32,498 nt of DNA from an uncultured Hyphomicrobiales bacterium (GTDB lineage: Bacteria; Pseudomonadota; Alphaproteobacteria; Rhizobiales; Xanthobacteraceae), in assembly GCA_903885555.1 (NCBI GenBank), contig CAISIV010000235.1:1-32498 (forward strand), written 5' to 3'. A model generated the notes under the pieces. That model had not been told where the DNA came from. It saw nothing but the letters and a program-made list of their open reading frames with translations, and did no database searches. The position numbers and the translations under genes are program-made. Positions within the stretch are counted from its first letter, which is position 1. Each line of letters opens with the position of its first letter. Positions 15,297 through 24,279 of the stretch are shown one piece after another.

Positions 15297-16574
15297 CTAA
15301 TTTTGCCGGACTGTGGCATCGCCGCCCGGCGCACAGGGACGTCCGGTGATCTCGCTGTAGAGCGCCAGCATCTGCGCCGCTACCCCCTCACCGTCGAAAT
15401 GTCCGAGCACCCAGTCGCGGCCGCGGCGCCCCATGGCGTTGCGGGCCGGTTCCGACAGGAAAAACAGTCGCAGCAGCGTTGCCGCCAGCGCGGCATCGTC
15501 GCCGGACGCAAATCGCAAGCCGGTGACGCGGCCTTCCGGCACCGCTGGTGCGGTGAGAACAACATCGGCGCCGGCGGCGAGGTCGGAGACGACCACCGCT
15601 CGCGCCATGGCCTGCGCTTCGAGCAGTGCGCGCTGCACGCCCTCTGGCTGGATCGCGGCCGATACCACAACGGAGGACGCGGCATAGGCTGCCGGCATGT
15701 CGCTGACCGGCGCGGCCATGCGGATGACGTCCATCGTGCCCGTCGACAAGACCAGGTCCCACAATTCGCCGGTGTAATGCGTGTGGCCGCGGTCTTCGCC
15801 GACAAAGACGAAGAGAAAATCTTTCAGCCCCATATCCTTGAGACGGCGCACCGCCTTGACCACAACGTCGTGGCCCTTGCGGCGCAAAATGCGGCCGGTG
15901 ACCAGGATGACTTTGGTCTCGGGTTTGACGCCCCAGCTGTTGCGGATGGCATCGATGCGCGCGTGCGTGACCTGCGCCGGATCGAAACGGTTGAAGTCGA
16001 TGCTGCACGGGACAATCGCGATCTTGTCCCACGGCGTGCAGTAACGGTCGTTGATCAATTGCGCGATCTGGTCGCTGACCGCGACAACGCGGACGCCACG
16101 CGCCATCACGCCGTTATACAGACGCTTGAAAACATTCTGTTCCTGAAAGCCCTTGTACCAGCTGGTCACGAAGGGAATGCCGCGCAGCTTTGCCGCAATA
16201 CAGGCGCTCCAGGCGCCGGCGCGGCCGAAAGCGTGGATCGCGTCGCATTGCCGATCGCGCGCCAGCCGTCCCAACGCCAGGGCATTGCGCAGGATCGCAA
16301 TCGGATTGTTGGTGCCGGTATCGAGCGCGACGAATTCAGCTCCGGCCGATGTGATGTCGGCGACCAGACGTCCGGCACGCGATGCCACGATGGTGTGGTG
16401 GCCGGCGCTTTGCAGAATGCGCACCAGTTCGACCGCGCCGGCGTCTGCTGCGCCGCCGTCCAGCGTCGGCACGACAATGAGCACGGTGATGGGATCGGAC
16501 GCGATGGGCGCAGCGGATTTCGCCGAGAAACGTTTCTCGATGGCGGGTGTGTCGGGCGCTACTGAACCAGGCAT
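15297..16574 (-). CDS. GT4-family glycosyltransferase
   Basis: A 425-residue group 1 glycosyltransferase with the GT-B fold. The N-terminal Rossmann half starts at PITVLIVVPTLDGGAADAGA (about 28-47) and includes the HAFGRAGAWSACIAAKL acceptor-side segment. The C-terminal nucleotide-sugar half has VTGRILRRKGHDVVVKAV (about 215-232) and an intact E-x7-E motif in EGVQRALLE. The sugar donor and acceptor are not predictable; lipopolysaccharide core or exopolysaccharide assembly is the usual role and fits with lptCAB and uppP elsewhere in the window, though these are not adjacent. It lies 21 nt after the upstream GT4 gene, so the two form an operon, probably after tandem duplication: both carry the same FVF(V/A)GED(R/S)GH segment. 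Confidence 0.85.
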   Translation of the reverse strand: MPGSVAPDTPAIEKRFSAKSAAPIASDPITVLIVVPTLDGGAADAGAVELVRILQSAGHHTIVASRAGRLVADITSAGAEFVALDTGTNNPIAILRNALALGRLARDRQCDAIHAFGRAGAWSACIAAKLRGIPFVTSWYKGFQEQNVFKRLYNGVMARGVRVVAVSDQIAQLINDRYCTPWDKIAIVPCSIDFNRFDPAQVTHARIDAIRNSWGVKPETKVILVTGRILRRKGHDVVVKAVRRLKDMGLKDFLFVFVGEDRGHTHYTGELWDLVLSTGTMDVIRMAAPVSDMPAAYAASSVVVSAAIQPEGVQRALLEAQAMARAVVVSDLAAGADVVLTAPAVPEGRVTGLRFASGDDAALAATLLRLFFLSEPARNAMGRRGRDWVLGHFDGEGVAAQMLALYSEITGRPCAPGGDATVRQN

Positions 16575-16595
16575 TCGACCTCGAAACGCCCCCCG

Positions 16596-17807
16596 TTACG
16601 CATCGCGCGCTAGCAACGATGTATAGACGCCCCGAATGGCCTCGGCAACGCTCTGTGGCGAGAACGCGAATTCGGCAAACTGCCGGGCGCGGGCGCCCAA
16701 CGCCTCGTAGGCGGTAACGTCCATGGCCAAAGCGGCGGTAATGGAGCGCGCCAGTTCGCTGACATTGTTGGGGCGCACCAGCCAGCCGGTCCGCAGTTCG
16801 TCGCGCATGCGCGGCGGGCACAAAAGGTTTTCCGGCAATACGCCGACGGTGGTGGCGATGACCGGGCGGCCGATGGCCTGCGCCTCGGCGGCCGCGCGGC
16901 CGGAATGTGGTGGTTTGAGCGCAGGTACCACGACGACATCGGCGGCGGCCAGTGCGGCGGGCATATCAGCCGGCAGTCCGGCGGTACGGAACAAAGTGTC
17001 GATGCCGTGCAGGCGGGCGCGGGCCCGCAGCGACTTTGCGTAGGCGGCGTGACCGCTGTCCTCGCCGGCGAACACGAAGGTGATGTTGCGGTCGCCCGCG
17101 GTCACCAGCAGACGCGCGGCTTCGACGACGCTCATCTGGCCGCCCCACGGCGCGATGCGCCCGGCGACAAGAACCACACGCATTTGCGGCAGCACGCCCC
17201 AGACGCGGCGCATCGCGGCGATACGGTCGGCGCTCACCGCCGCGGGATTGAATGTCGCGGTGTCGACGCTGCGCGGAATGACGGTGATGCGGTCCGGCGA
17301 AATCTTGTAGCGCTCGATCATGGCGCGCGACACGTAGCTCGATGGCGCGATGACACGGTCGCCACGCGCCAGCGAGGCGCGGAACGAGCGGCCGGGCCAG
17401 GAATTTTCCGCCACCTGATCGGGGAACGATGTCACCAGAAAAACCGGCATGCGCCGGGTCGCCGAGATTGCGCTCCAGGCCGCGCCGGCGCTCTGCGCAT
17501 GAACGATGTCGATGCGCTCGCCGGCGATCAGTTGCGCGAGCTTGCGGGCATTGGAATTGATGCGCAGCGGATTGAACGTGTCGTTCGGCATCGGCAGCCA
17601 TTCGCCGCCGAAGGCGCGCAGGTCACCGACCAGCGGGCCGCCGTCACCGGCGACAATGGCGCGGGCGCCAGATTGCAGCAGCGTCAACGCGATATCGACC
17701 GCGGCGTGGCCCGCCGGATCGTCGCTCAGCGCCGGCACGATCTGCAGAATCGTGGCGCCGGCCAGCGATCGTGGCGTGCTGCGCAGATTTTCCTTCACGG
17801 GGCCCAT
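16596..17807 (-). CDS. GT4-family glycosyltransferase with altered EX7E motif
   Basis: A 403-residue GT-B protein paralogous to the one just downstream. It has the N-terminal ATILQIVPALSDDPAGHAAV segment, HAQSAGAAWSAIS, the donor-side VLVAGRIAPWGGQMSVVEAA (about 215-235) and FVFAGEDSGHAAYAKSL. The usual E-x7-E donor motif reads PHSGRAAAE here, so the first glutamate is replaced by proline while the second is kept. This may change donor or mechanism, or indicate weak activity. It is first in the two-gene unit and starts 50 nt from the divergent ABHD10-like gene. No clear ribosome binding site precedes the ATG. The acceptor is unknown; cell-surface glycan assembly is likely. Confidence 0.82.
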   Translation of the reverse strand: MGPVKENLRSTPRSLAGATILQIVPALSDDPAGHAAVDIALTLLQSGARAIVAGDGGPLVGDLRAFGGEWLPMPNDTFNPLRINSNARKLAQLIAGERIDIVHAQSAGAAWSAISATRRMPVFLVTSFPDQVAENSWPGRSFRASLARGDRVIAPSSYVSRAMIERYKISPDRITVIPRSVDTATFNPAAVSADRIAAMRRVWGVLPQMRVVLVAGRIAPWGGQMSVVEAARLLVTAGDRNITFVFAGEDSGHAAYAKSLRARARLHGIDTLFRTAGLPADMPAALAAADVVVVPALKPPHSGRAAAEAQAIGRPVIATTVGVLPENLLCPPRMRDELRTGWLVRPNNVSELARSITAALAMDVTAYEALGARARQFAEFAFSPQSVAEAIRGVYTSLLARDA

Positions 17808-17857
17808 AGCCGCACTCTATCTTCGCGCACCGTCATATTGGAATTGCCAAACCGCTC

Positions 17858-18646
17858 ATGAGCGAAGCCCGCCTGACATCCCTGACGATAGAATCGCCGC
17901 CACCCGCGCGGACCATCGCCGTGCGCGTGCGAGAGAGCAAGCGAAACGATAAGAGCAACGATAGGCCGGGGTTGGTCTGGCTGGGCGGTTTCAAGTCCGA
18001 CATGAAGGGCACCAAGGCCGCGGCGCTTGACGCCTGGGCGGAAGCCAATGGCCGCGCCTGCCTGCGCTACGACTATTCCGGTCACGGCGAATCGGGCGGC
18101 GATTTTACCGAGGGCACCATCGGCCGCTGGCTCGAGGAAAGCGTGGCGGTATACCGCCAGTTCGCCAAAGGCCCGCAGGTGCTGATCGGTTCGTCGATGG
18201 GCGGCTGGCTGGCGCTGCTGCTGGCGCGCGAGTTGCGCAAGAAGCCTGCCGCCCCGGTGGCCGGCATGGTGCTGATCGCGCCGGCGGCGGATTTTACCGA
18301 AGAGCTGATGTGGAAGGCTTTCTCCGACGATGTCAAAGAGCAGATCGAAACCACCGGCGCGTGGATGCGGCCGTCGCAATATTCGGAAGCGCCTTATCCG
18401 ATTACGAAAAAGCTGATCGAGGACGGGCGCAAACATTTGCTGATGGGCGGGCTGATCGAGACCGGCTGCCCCGTGCACATCCTGCAAGGCGTGCTCGACC
18501 CCGACGTGCCGTTCAAACATGTGCAGGCGCTGATGTCGCACTTCGCCAGCGACGACGTGGTGCTGACGCTGATCAAGGACGGCGACCATCGCCTGTCGCG
18601 GCCGGAAGATATCGAACGGCTGCTGAACGCGGTGGCGGAGTTTTAA
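17858..18646 (+). CDS. ABHD10-like alpha/beta hydrolase
   Basis: A 262-residue alpha/beta hydrolase. The nucleophile elbow is GSSMGGW with Ser113; the acid is Asp214 or Asp216 in GVLDPDVP and the base is His244 in DGDHRLS. The preceding [16 protein letters not shown] and [14 protein letters not shown] segments closely follow the human mitochondrial ABHD10 pattern (acyl-protein thioesterase / acyl-glucuronide esterase), consistent with the alphaproteobacterial ancestry of mitochondria. It probably hydrolyses a thioester or ester in the cytoplasm; the physiological substrate is not known. The start has only a weak Shine-Dalgarno. The stop codon overlaps the convergent queG stop by four bases (TTAA, 18643-18646). 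Confidence 0.82.
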   Translation: MSEARLTSLTIESPPPARTIAVRVRESKRNDKSNDRPGLVWLGGFKSDMKGTKAAALDAWAEANGRACLRYDYSGHGESGGDFTEGTIGRWLEESVAVYRQFAKGPQVLIGSSMGGWLALLLARELRKKPAAPVAGMVLIAPAADFTEELMWKAFSDDVKEQIETTGAWMRPSQYSEAPYPITKKLIEDGRKHLLMGGLIETGCPVHILQGVLDPDVPFKHVQALMSHFASDDVVLTLIKDGDHRLSRPEDIERLLNAVAEF

Positions 18647-19872
18647 GTCCACTCTTCCATCACCGAGGCGTCGTCGTCGGTACGCCGCAATGCTGAAAAC
18701 TTTTCGGCGGGCAATAATCGCCGCAGCGCCCACACCGCGGCGCCGCGCACGACCGGCGAAGCATCGTCCAGCAATCGCTCGGCTTCGACGCTGAGTGCCG
18801 CATCGCCGGAGTTACCGATCGCATAGAGCACGTTGCGCACGAAGCGGTCGCGACCGGTGCGCTTGATCGAGGTCTTGGAAAACAGCGCGCGGAACTGCGC
18901 ATCGTCGAGCCGTGCCAGGTCGGCAAGCTTGGGCGCACGCAATACCTCGCGCGCCGCGAGCTTGGACTCACGGCCCTGTTCGGCGAACTTGTTCCACGGA
19001 CAGACGCTGAGACAATCGTCGCAGCCGTAAATCCGATTGCCCATCAGCGGCCGGAATTCCTGCGGGATCGGGCCTTTGTGTTCGATGGTCAGATAGGAAA
19101 TGCAGCGCCGCGCATCGAGACGATAAGGTTCAGGAAAGGCTGCGGTGGGGCAGGCATCGAGACAGGCGCGGCAACTGCCGCAGCTGTCGTCGACGGGCGC
19201 ATCGGCGGTCAGGTCGAGCGTCGTGAAGATCGAACCGAGAAACAGCCACGAACCGAAATCGCGCGACACCAGATTGGTATGCTTGCCCTGCCAGCCGAGG
19301 CCCGCGCTTGCCGCCAGCGGCTTTTCCATCACCGCCGCGGTATCGACAAAGACTTTCACCTCGCCGCCGGCATTGGCCACGAGCCAGCGCGCGACATCCT
19401 TGAGCCGCGCCTTGATCAGTTCGTGGTAGTCGTCACCCTTGGCGTAAACCGAAATGCCCGCTTTGCTCGGTTCGTCGAGAATGGCGAGCGGATTGTGGTC
19501 GGGCCCGTAATTCATGCCGAGCATGATGACGGAGCGCACATCGGGCCACAGTGCATTCGGCGCGCCGCGCCGTTCCGCGGTCGTCTCCATCCACACCATG
19601 TCGCCATGCAGGCCGTCGGCGAGAAAGCGTTCGAGCCGCGCCTTGGCCTCGGGCACGGCGTCGGGTTTGGTGATGCCGATCGTATCGAAGCCGCGCAGCT
19701 TTGCCTGCGCGCTTAAGGCGGCCTTGATTTCGTCGGGGTTCGTTAGAAATCCAGGTCGGCGTAATTTTTCGCCGGCGGAATTCCCGCCAGCGTTTCCGCC
19801 AGCAGCGGACGGAACGACGGGCGCGACTTCACCCGCGCGTACCAGTTCTTCGCTGCTTCGTCGTCGTTCCAC
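18643..19872 (-). CDS. queG: tRNA epoxyqueuosine(34) reductase
   Basis: Up to 409 residues. It reduces epoxyqueuosine to queuosine at the wobble base of tRNA, using cobalamin and two [4Fe-4S] clusters. [13 protein letters not shown] carries the proposed catalytic Asp. The cluster cysteines are in [16 protein letters not shown] and, downstream, [12 protein letters not shown]. The C-terminal ~70 residues form HEAT-like repeats ([19 protein letters not shown]). Family similarity starts only around residue 44 ([19 protein letters not shown]); the only canonical start before it is the ATG at 19872, which lies 130 nt inside the upstream FzlA-like gene. Either QueG really carries a 43-residue extension encoded in overlap, or translation begins at a non-canonical codon near the FzlA stop. 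Confidence 0.93.
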   Translation of the reverse strand: MERRRSSEELVRAGEVAPVVPSAAGGNAGGNSAGEKLRRPGFLTNPDEIKAALSAQAKLRGFDTIGITKPDAVPEAKARLERFLADGLHGDMVWMETTAERRGAPNALWPDVRSVIMLGMNYGPDHNPLAILDEPSKAGISVYAKGDDYHELIKARLKDVARWLVANAGGEVKVFVDTAAVMEKPLAASAGLGWQGKHTNLVSRDFGSWLFLGSIFTTLDLTADAPVDDSCGSCRACLDACPTAAFPEPYRLDARRCISYLTIEHKGPIPQEFRPLMGNRIYGCDDCLSVCPWNKFAEQGRESKLAAREVLRAPKLADLARLDDAQFRALFSKTSIKRTGRDRFVRNVLYAIGNSGDAALSVEAERLLDDASPVVRGAAVWALRRLLPAEKFSALRRTDDDASVMEEWT

Positions 19873-20432
19873 GGCACGTCGCCCAGATAATCCGCGACCG
19901 ATATATGCGCGGCCGCGGCGAGATCCGCCAGGCTCAGCCGGTCGCCGGCCAGCCAGTCGCGGGTCTGCACCAGCCAGCCGATATAGGCCAGATGATAGCG
20001 GATATTCGTGCGCGCGGCGCGCATCGCCTCGGTATCGGGCGGGCCGCCGCCTTGCTCCAGCGTCATGTGGCGCTGGAACACACGCTCCATCACCAGCGGG
20101 CCGCTGACCTCGGCGTGGAATTTGTCGTTGAACCAGCTCGCCAGCCGCCGCACCTCGACGCGCTGGCCGATTCCCGCCGGCAGCAGCCGGTGACCGGCAT
20201 CGCCCTCATAGGTATCGTCGAGGAATTCCGCGATGATGGTCGCGCCCGGCACCGCGGGCTGCCCGTCGGCAACCATCACCGGAATTTCGCCGGTCGGATT
20301 GAGCAGCAGGAACTCCTCGCGCCGCTCCCAGAACCGCTCCTCGACCAGCCGCGCCTCGATGCCATATTCACCCAGCATCAGCCGTACATAACGTGAGTGC
20401 GGGCACAGCGGATGTTGAAAAAGCGTCAGCAT
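19743..20432 (-). CDS. fzlA: FzlA-like glutathione S-transferase-fold protein
   Basis: A 229-residue GST-fold protein: thioredoxin-like N-terminal domain (1-80, with [20 protein letters not shown] and [10 protein letters not shown]) and an all-helical C-terminal domain with [23 protein letters not shown]. The C-terminus ends [10 protein letters not shown]. The overall sequence and the position beside queG and uppP fit FzlA, the FtsZ-binding GST-like protein that links Z-ring function to septal wall synthesis in Caulobacter and Agrobacterium. The identification as FzlA, rather than a catalytic GST, is by recalled similarity and context. The 3' 130 nt overlap the annotated 5' end of queG. The gene diverges from uppP across 196 nt, in which I see no convincing promoter. 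Confidence 0.65.
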   Translation of the reverse strand: MLTLFQHPLCPHSRYVRLMLGEYGIEARLVEERFWERREEFLLLNPTGEIPVMVADGQPAVPGATIIAEFLDDTYEGDAGHRLLPAGIGQRVEVRRLASWFNDKFHAEVSGPLVMERVFQRHMTLEQGGGPPDTEAMRAARTNIRYHLAYIGWLVQTRDWLAGDRLSLADLAAAAHISVADYLGDVPWNDDEAAKNWYARVKSRPSFRPLLAETLAGIPPAKNYADLDF

Positions 20433-20628
20433 GAATGTCCGGGTTCAATCGATGGAACAAGAATCGACAACAGCACTATAGAAAGCCGGCGATAAGTCGC
20501 AAATTCACGAACGGTTATGGACTTATTACCATTTTTATTTGCCTGAGCGGCATCTGTGCGCCAAAAGCGCAAATCGGTGCGATTGTTCGCTTGATTCCCC
20601 TTGGCCGCCGCCTTCCCCGGAGAAGCAT

Positions 20629-21477
20629 ATGAATTTCGACGCCATCAAGGCGGCCGTGGTCAGCCTCGTATCGGCCCATCTGGACCTGTTCAAGGCGGCC
20701 ATCCTGGGCATCGTCGAGGGCCTCACCGAATTCCTGCCGGTGTCGTCGACCGGGCACCTGTTGCTGATGGAGCAGTTTCTCGGCTGGGGCGACGACGCAT
20801 TCGGAAAATCGTTTGCGATCCTGATCCAGCTCGGCGCCATCCTGGCGCTGCTGACGATCTACTTTGGTCGCATCTGGGCGCTGGCAACCACGATGTTCAC
20901 GCAATGGGGCGCGACGCGCTTCGTCATCGGCATCCTGCTGGCGTTCCTGCCGGCGGCGGTGATCGGCGCACTGGCCGGCAGCTATATCAAGTCGCATCTG
21001 TTCGACGTGCGTATCGTGTGCATCACGCTGATCCTTGGCGGCTTCGTGCTGCTGTGGGTCGACCGCATGAACCTTAAGCCGCGGCATTTCGATGCGACCG
21101 CATTCTCGCTGCCGAGGTATTTCGCCATCGGCCTTTGCCAGTGCCTCGCGATGGTGCCGGGTGTGTCGCGGTCCGGCGCGACCATCGTCGGCGCCATGCT
21201 GTTTGGCTCGGACCGGCGTTCGGCGGCGGAATTCTCGTTCTGGCTGGCGATGCCGACGATGGTCGGGGCTTTCGCTTATGAAGTTTTCAAGAACCGCGCC
21301 GAGCTCGCGCACGCCAACATCACCGCGATCGCCGTCGGTTTCATCTTCTCGTTTATCTTCGGCTGGATCGTGGTGAAGACGTTCCTCACCTACGTGCAGC
21401 GCCACAGCTTCGCGGTGTTCGCGTGGTGGCGTATTCTGCTCGGCAGCGCCGGCGTCTACGCAATTTATTTTCTGTAG
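20629..21477 (+). CDS. uppP: Undecaprenyl-diphosphate phosphatase
   Basis: About 282 residues from the ATG at 20629 (CCGGAGAAGCAT precedes it); the frame from 20539 is rejected because its first 30 residues are not hydrophobic and lack similarity. The two conserved motifs of the BacA/UppP family are present: EGLTEFLPVSSTGHLLL (about residues 27-43) and PGVSRSGATIVGAM (about 180-193). About eight membrane segments. It recycles undecaprenyl pyrophosphate to the lipid carrier needed for peptidoglycan and O-antigen synthesis and underlies intrinsic bacitracin tolerance. Convergent with the SDR gene, with only 14 nt between stops. Confidence 0.96.
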   Translation: MNFDAIKAAVVSLVSAHLDLFKAAILGIVEGLTEFLPVSSTGHLLLMEQFLGWGDDAFGKSFAILIQLGAILALLTIYFGRIWALATTMFTQWGATRFVIGILLAFLPAAVIGALAGSYIKSHLFDVRIVCITLILGGFVLLWVDRMNLKPRHFDATAFSLPRYFAIGLCQCLAMVPGVSRSGATIVGAMLFGSDRRSAAEFSFWLAMPTMVGAFAYEVFKNRAELAHANITAIAVGFIFSFIFGWIVVKTFLTYVQRHSFAVFAWWRILLGSAGVYAIYFL

Positions 21478-21491
21478 TCTGAAGCCGACGA

Positions 21492-22466
21492 CTAGGCCGA
21501 TTTGGGCCGGAACTGCCCGGCGCGGCGGAAACGCCACAGATAAGACGGCACGATCGCCTCGATCGAATCCGGCTCGATACCGATGGCCTGCAGCGTGCGG
21601 CCTTCGGCTTTCGCCGCTTCCGACACGATGTTGTCGATGCGCAGCATCTCGACCTGATCGCGGGTCAGCTTCAGCGGCGGCGGCGCGAATTGCAGGAACA
21701 TTGCCTTGATGTTCGCCGCAAAGAACGGCACCGGCACCAGCAGACGTTTGCGTTCGATGGTCGCCAGCACGAACTGCATCAGCTGCTTGAAGGTCAGCAC
21801 TTCCGGCCCGCCGAGTTCATAGATCGTGCCGCCGCGAAGTTTGCCATCGACGGCATCGGCAATGGCCGCGGCGACGTCGCCGACGAACACCGGCTGGAAT
21901 TTGGTTTCGCCGCCGCCGATCAGCGGCAGTACCGGCGACATCCGCGCCAGCGTGGCGAAGCGGTTGAAGAAATCATCTTCCGGCCCGAACAGAATCGACG
22001 GCCGCATGATGACGGCCTGCGGCTGCGCCGACAGCGCCAGCTTTTCGGCTGCGGCCTTGGAGCGCGCGTAAGCGGCCAGCGAATTCTCATCGGCGCCCAG
22101 CGCCGAGACATGGACAAGACGCGCGCCGTGAGCGTTGGCGGCCAGCGCCACCTGCTCGGTACCGTAGGTATGCACCTTGTCGAATCGCTGCTTGCCGCCT
22201 TCGGCCAGGATGCCGACCAGATTGATGACAACCTGGGCGTCACGCGCCGCGGCATCGACCGAGCCGGCATGGCGCAGATTGGCCTGCACGGTGTGAATCT
22301 GGCCGACCCGGCCGAGCGGCTGGAGGAAGTTGGCGAGTTCGGGCCGGCGGCACGCCACCCGGATACGATAATCGCGCTTGGCCAGGGCCCGTACCACGTG
22401 GCGGCCGAGGAAACCGGAGCCGCCATAGACGGTAATGAGGGTGTCGGCGTTGCTTCTGGCGGTCAT
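21492..22466 (-). CDS. NDUFA9-like atypical SDR (complex I-associated type)
   Basis: A 324-residue extended/atypical short-chain dehydrogenase. VYGGSGFLGRHVVRAL (about 13-29) is the nucleotide-binding G-x-x-G-x-x-G loop. VINLVGILAEGG, VSALGADENSLAAYARSKAAAE and RPSILFGPEDDFFNRF are characteristic of bacterial homologues of the mitochondrial complex I accessory subunit NDUFA9. The YxxxK pair is present in YARSK. In alphaproteobacteria such proteins may bind NADPH and assist complex I or quinone metabolism, but the role is not proven. No nuo genes lie in this window. It is transcribed away from tRNA-Leu, with 133 nt between. Confidence 0.85.
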   Translation of the reverse strand: MTARSNADTLITVYGGSGFLGRHVVRALAKRDYRIRVACRRPELANFLQPLGRVGQIHTVQANLRHAGSVDAAARDAQVVINLVGILAEGGKQRFDKVHTYGTEQVALAANAHGARLVHVSALGADENSLAAYARSKAAAEKLALSAQPQAVIMRPSILFGPEDDFFNRFATLARMSPVLPLIGGGETKFQPVFVGDVAAAIADAVDGKLRGGTIYELGGPEVLTFKQLMQFVLATIERKRLLVPVPFFAANIKAMFLQFAPPPLKLTRDQVEMLRIDNIVSEAAKAEGRTLQAIGIEPDSIEAIVPSYLWRFRRAGQFRPKSA

Positions 22467-22561
22467 TTGGCGCTCGCTTTATGCGGTGGTCCGGCAAAAA
22501 GGGTCAGCATTCGGCAGATAGCCGATTGGCCACGGACTGTATAGGGGATCAAACCCTTCAA

Positions 22562-22590
22562 TTGACAAGCTGAAAGCGGCTCCGTACCTA
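22562..22590 (+). promoter_or_regulatory. Housekeeping promoter of tRNA-Leu
   Basis: A consensus -35 TTGACA (22562-22567), a 17-nt spacer and -10 TACCTA (22585-22590) end nine bases before the first nucleotide of the tRNA. Spacing and position are what is expected of a stable-RNA promoter. The downstream RNase D gene could share it. Confidence 0.75.
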
Positions 22591-22599
22591 GTCCGAAGT

Positions 22600-22684
<85 letters not shown>

Positions 22685-22705
22685 TAATCCAAGCCGGATA
22701 ACCGC

Positions 22706-23323
22706 ATGACCATCCGCCTGCATCGCGGCGATCTGCCAAGCCTCTCAGCCTACAAAGGGGCGGTGGCGATCGATACCGAGACCATGGGTCTCGACCCGCG
22801 CCGCGACCGGCTTTGCGTCGTGCAGCTGTCGCCCGGCGACGGCTCCGCCGACGTGGTGCAGATCGCGCCGGGGCAGAAAAAAGCGCCGAATATCGAAAAG
22901 CTGCTGGCCGACCCGGCCATCGTCAAGATTTTCCACTACGCGCGCTTCGACGTCGCCGTGATGGCCAACGCCTTCGGCGTCATGGCCGGGCCGATCTATT
23001 GCACCAAGATCGCGTCGCGGCTGGCGCGCACTTATACCGACAAGCACGGCCTCAAGGATCTGACGCGCGAGATTCTCGGCGTCGATTTGTCCAAACAGCA
23101 ACAATCGTCCGACTGGGGCGCCGAAACGCTGACCGAACCCCAGGTGGCTTATGCGGCGTCGGACGTGCTGCATCTGCATGCGCTGCGCGAGAAACTGGAT
23201 GCGATGCTGGCGCGCGAAGGCCGCACCGAACTGGCGGCGGCCTGTTTTGCCTTTCTGCCGCACCGGGCCAAACTCGATCTGGCCGGCTGGGCGGAGCAGG
23301 ACATTTTCTCGCACGCCTCTTAA
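22706..23323 (+). CDS. Ribonuclease D, single-domain form
   Basis: A 205-residue DEDDy 3'-5' exonuclease. Exo I is DTETMGL (Asp23, Glu25), Exo II is HYARFDVAVM (Asp82) and Exo III is QVAYAASDVLHL (Tyr149, Asp153). The two HRDC domains of the ~375-residue E. coli RNase D are absent, as in the short alphaproteobacterial proteins of this type. RNase D trims the 3' ends of tRNAs and other structured RNAs. It begins 21 nt after tRNA-Leu and may be on the same transcript, so its message could be cut free by processing of the tRNA. The ATG follows GGATAACCGC, a modest ribosome binding site. Confidence 0.88.
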   Translation: MTIRLHRGDLPSLSAYKGAVAIDTETMGLDPRRDRLCVVQLSPGDGSADVVQIAPGQKKAPNIEKLLADPAIVKIFHYARFDVAVMANAFGVMAGPIYCTKIASRLARTYTDKHGLKDLTREILGVDLSKQQQSSDWGAETLTEPQVAYAASDVLHLHALREKLDAMLAREGRTELAAACFAFLPHRAKLDLAGWAEQDIFSHAS

Positions 23324-23475
23324 GTCTTTGGATTCTAGCTGTTATTGGTAACGTACCTTGAGTCGCTGAGGGTGCGTGAGGTGCCGAATCTGCCGCGCAT
23401 GGGCCATATTCGCGCGGCAGTATCGTTCTCGGGGCGTACCGACATTCTGAATTTTGCAGCGGTCAGACTCGACGC

Positions 23476-24279
23476 ATGAGCCGTGTGATCACAGCACAAA
23501 CCGATCCGGATACCGCGCGGTCCTATTGGACGATGAACCGCGGCGACAGCGAGCGCGCGTTTCGCTCGGCGCGCCGTCACAGCCGCGCGGTGCGCATCAT
23601 GCGCGTCGCGATTCCGGCAGGCGTCATTCTGGTGGTGCTTGGATTTGGTCTTGCCGCCTACTTCAATCCGCTGCGCATGCTGGCCAAGCTTCCGGTGAAC
23701 ATCAACGATCTCGTGGTATCGGGCACCAAGATTACCATGGAAAAGCCGCGCATGACCGGCTTCACCAAGGACGGTCGCGCCTATGAGTTCGTTGCCGATG
23801 CCGCGGCGCAGGACCTGACCAAGCCGGACATCGTCGAATTGAGCAACATCCGCGCCAAGCTGCAGATGCAGGATCAGAGCATGACCGACCTGTCGGCGGA
23901 TGTCGGCGTCTACGACACCAAGCGCGAAACGCTCATCCTCGAAAAAAATATCCTGCTGCATTCTTCCAACGGCAACAAAGGCCGGCTCAGCCGGGCGATG
24001 ATCGACATCCGCAAGGGTAATGTCGTATCCGAACAGCCGGTCGAACTGGAGTTTTTGCAGGGCGTGCTCAATGCCAAGCAGCTTGAAATCGTCGATTCCG
24101 GCGATCTGATCCGCTTTCACGGCGGTGTGGATATGACGCTGATGCTCAACAACACGGCTCTGCCGAAAGCCGCTGCGCCGCAATCCGATTCGCCAAAAGC
24201 GGAGGCGCCGAGAGCTGACGCGCCGAGAGCGGACGCGTCCAAAAAAGAATTGCCCAAGCCGGCAGCCGGTAAGCGATGA
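23476..24279 (+). CDS. lptC: LPS export ABC transporter periplasmic protein LptC
   Basis: A 267-residue protein with one N-terminal membrane anchor (VAIPAGVILVVLGFGLAAYF, about 49-68) and a periplasmic beta-jellyroll domain (about 75-225) containing the LptC pattern TGFTKDGRAYEFVADAAAQD and NGNKGRLSRAMIDIRKG. The C-terminal 40 residues are a low-complexity Ala/Pro/Lys tail with near repeats of AEAPRADAPRADA. LptC receives lipopolysaccharide from LptB2FG and passes it to LptA across the periplasm. The TGA overlaps the lptA ATG in ATGA. The ATG at 23476 has little Shine-Dalgarno and is accepted for frame and family length. The antisense frame over this gene is not coding. Confidence 0.9.
   Translation: MSRVITAQTDPDTARSYWTMNRGDSERAFRSARRHSRAVRIMRVAIPAGVILVVLGFGLAAYFNPLRMLAKLPVNINDLVVSGTKITMEKPRMTGFTKDGRAYEFVADAAAQDLTKPDIVELSNIRAKLQMQDQSMTDLSADVGVYDTKRETLILEKNILLHSSNGNKGRLSRAMIDIRKGNVVSEQPVELEFLQGVLNAKQLEIVDSGDLIRFHGGVDMTLMLNNTALPKAAAPQSDSPKAEAPRADAPRADASKKELPKPAAGKR

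Noticed and set aside
15303-16565. A 420-codon plus-strand frame opposite the first GT4 gene
   Set aside because: Antisense shadow; the minus-strand frame carries complete glycosyltransferase motifs.
24180-24270. Tandem repeat in the 3' end of lptC
   Set aside because: Only a short imperfect Ala/Pro/Arg duplication in the low-complexity tail; ordinary for this protein.
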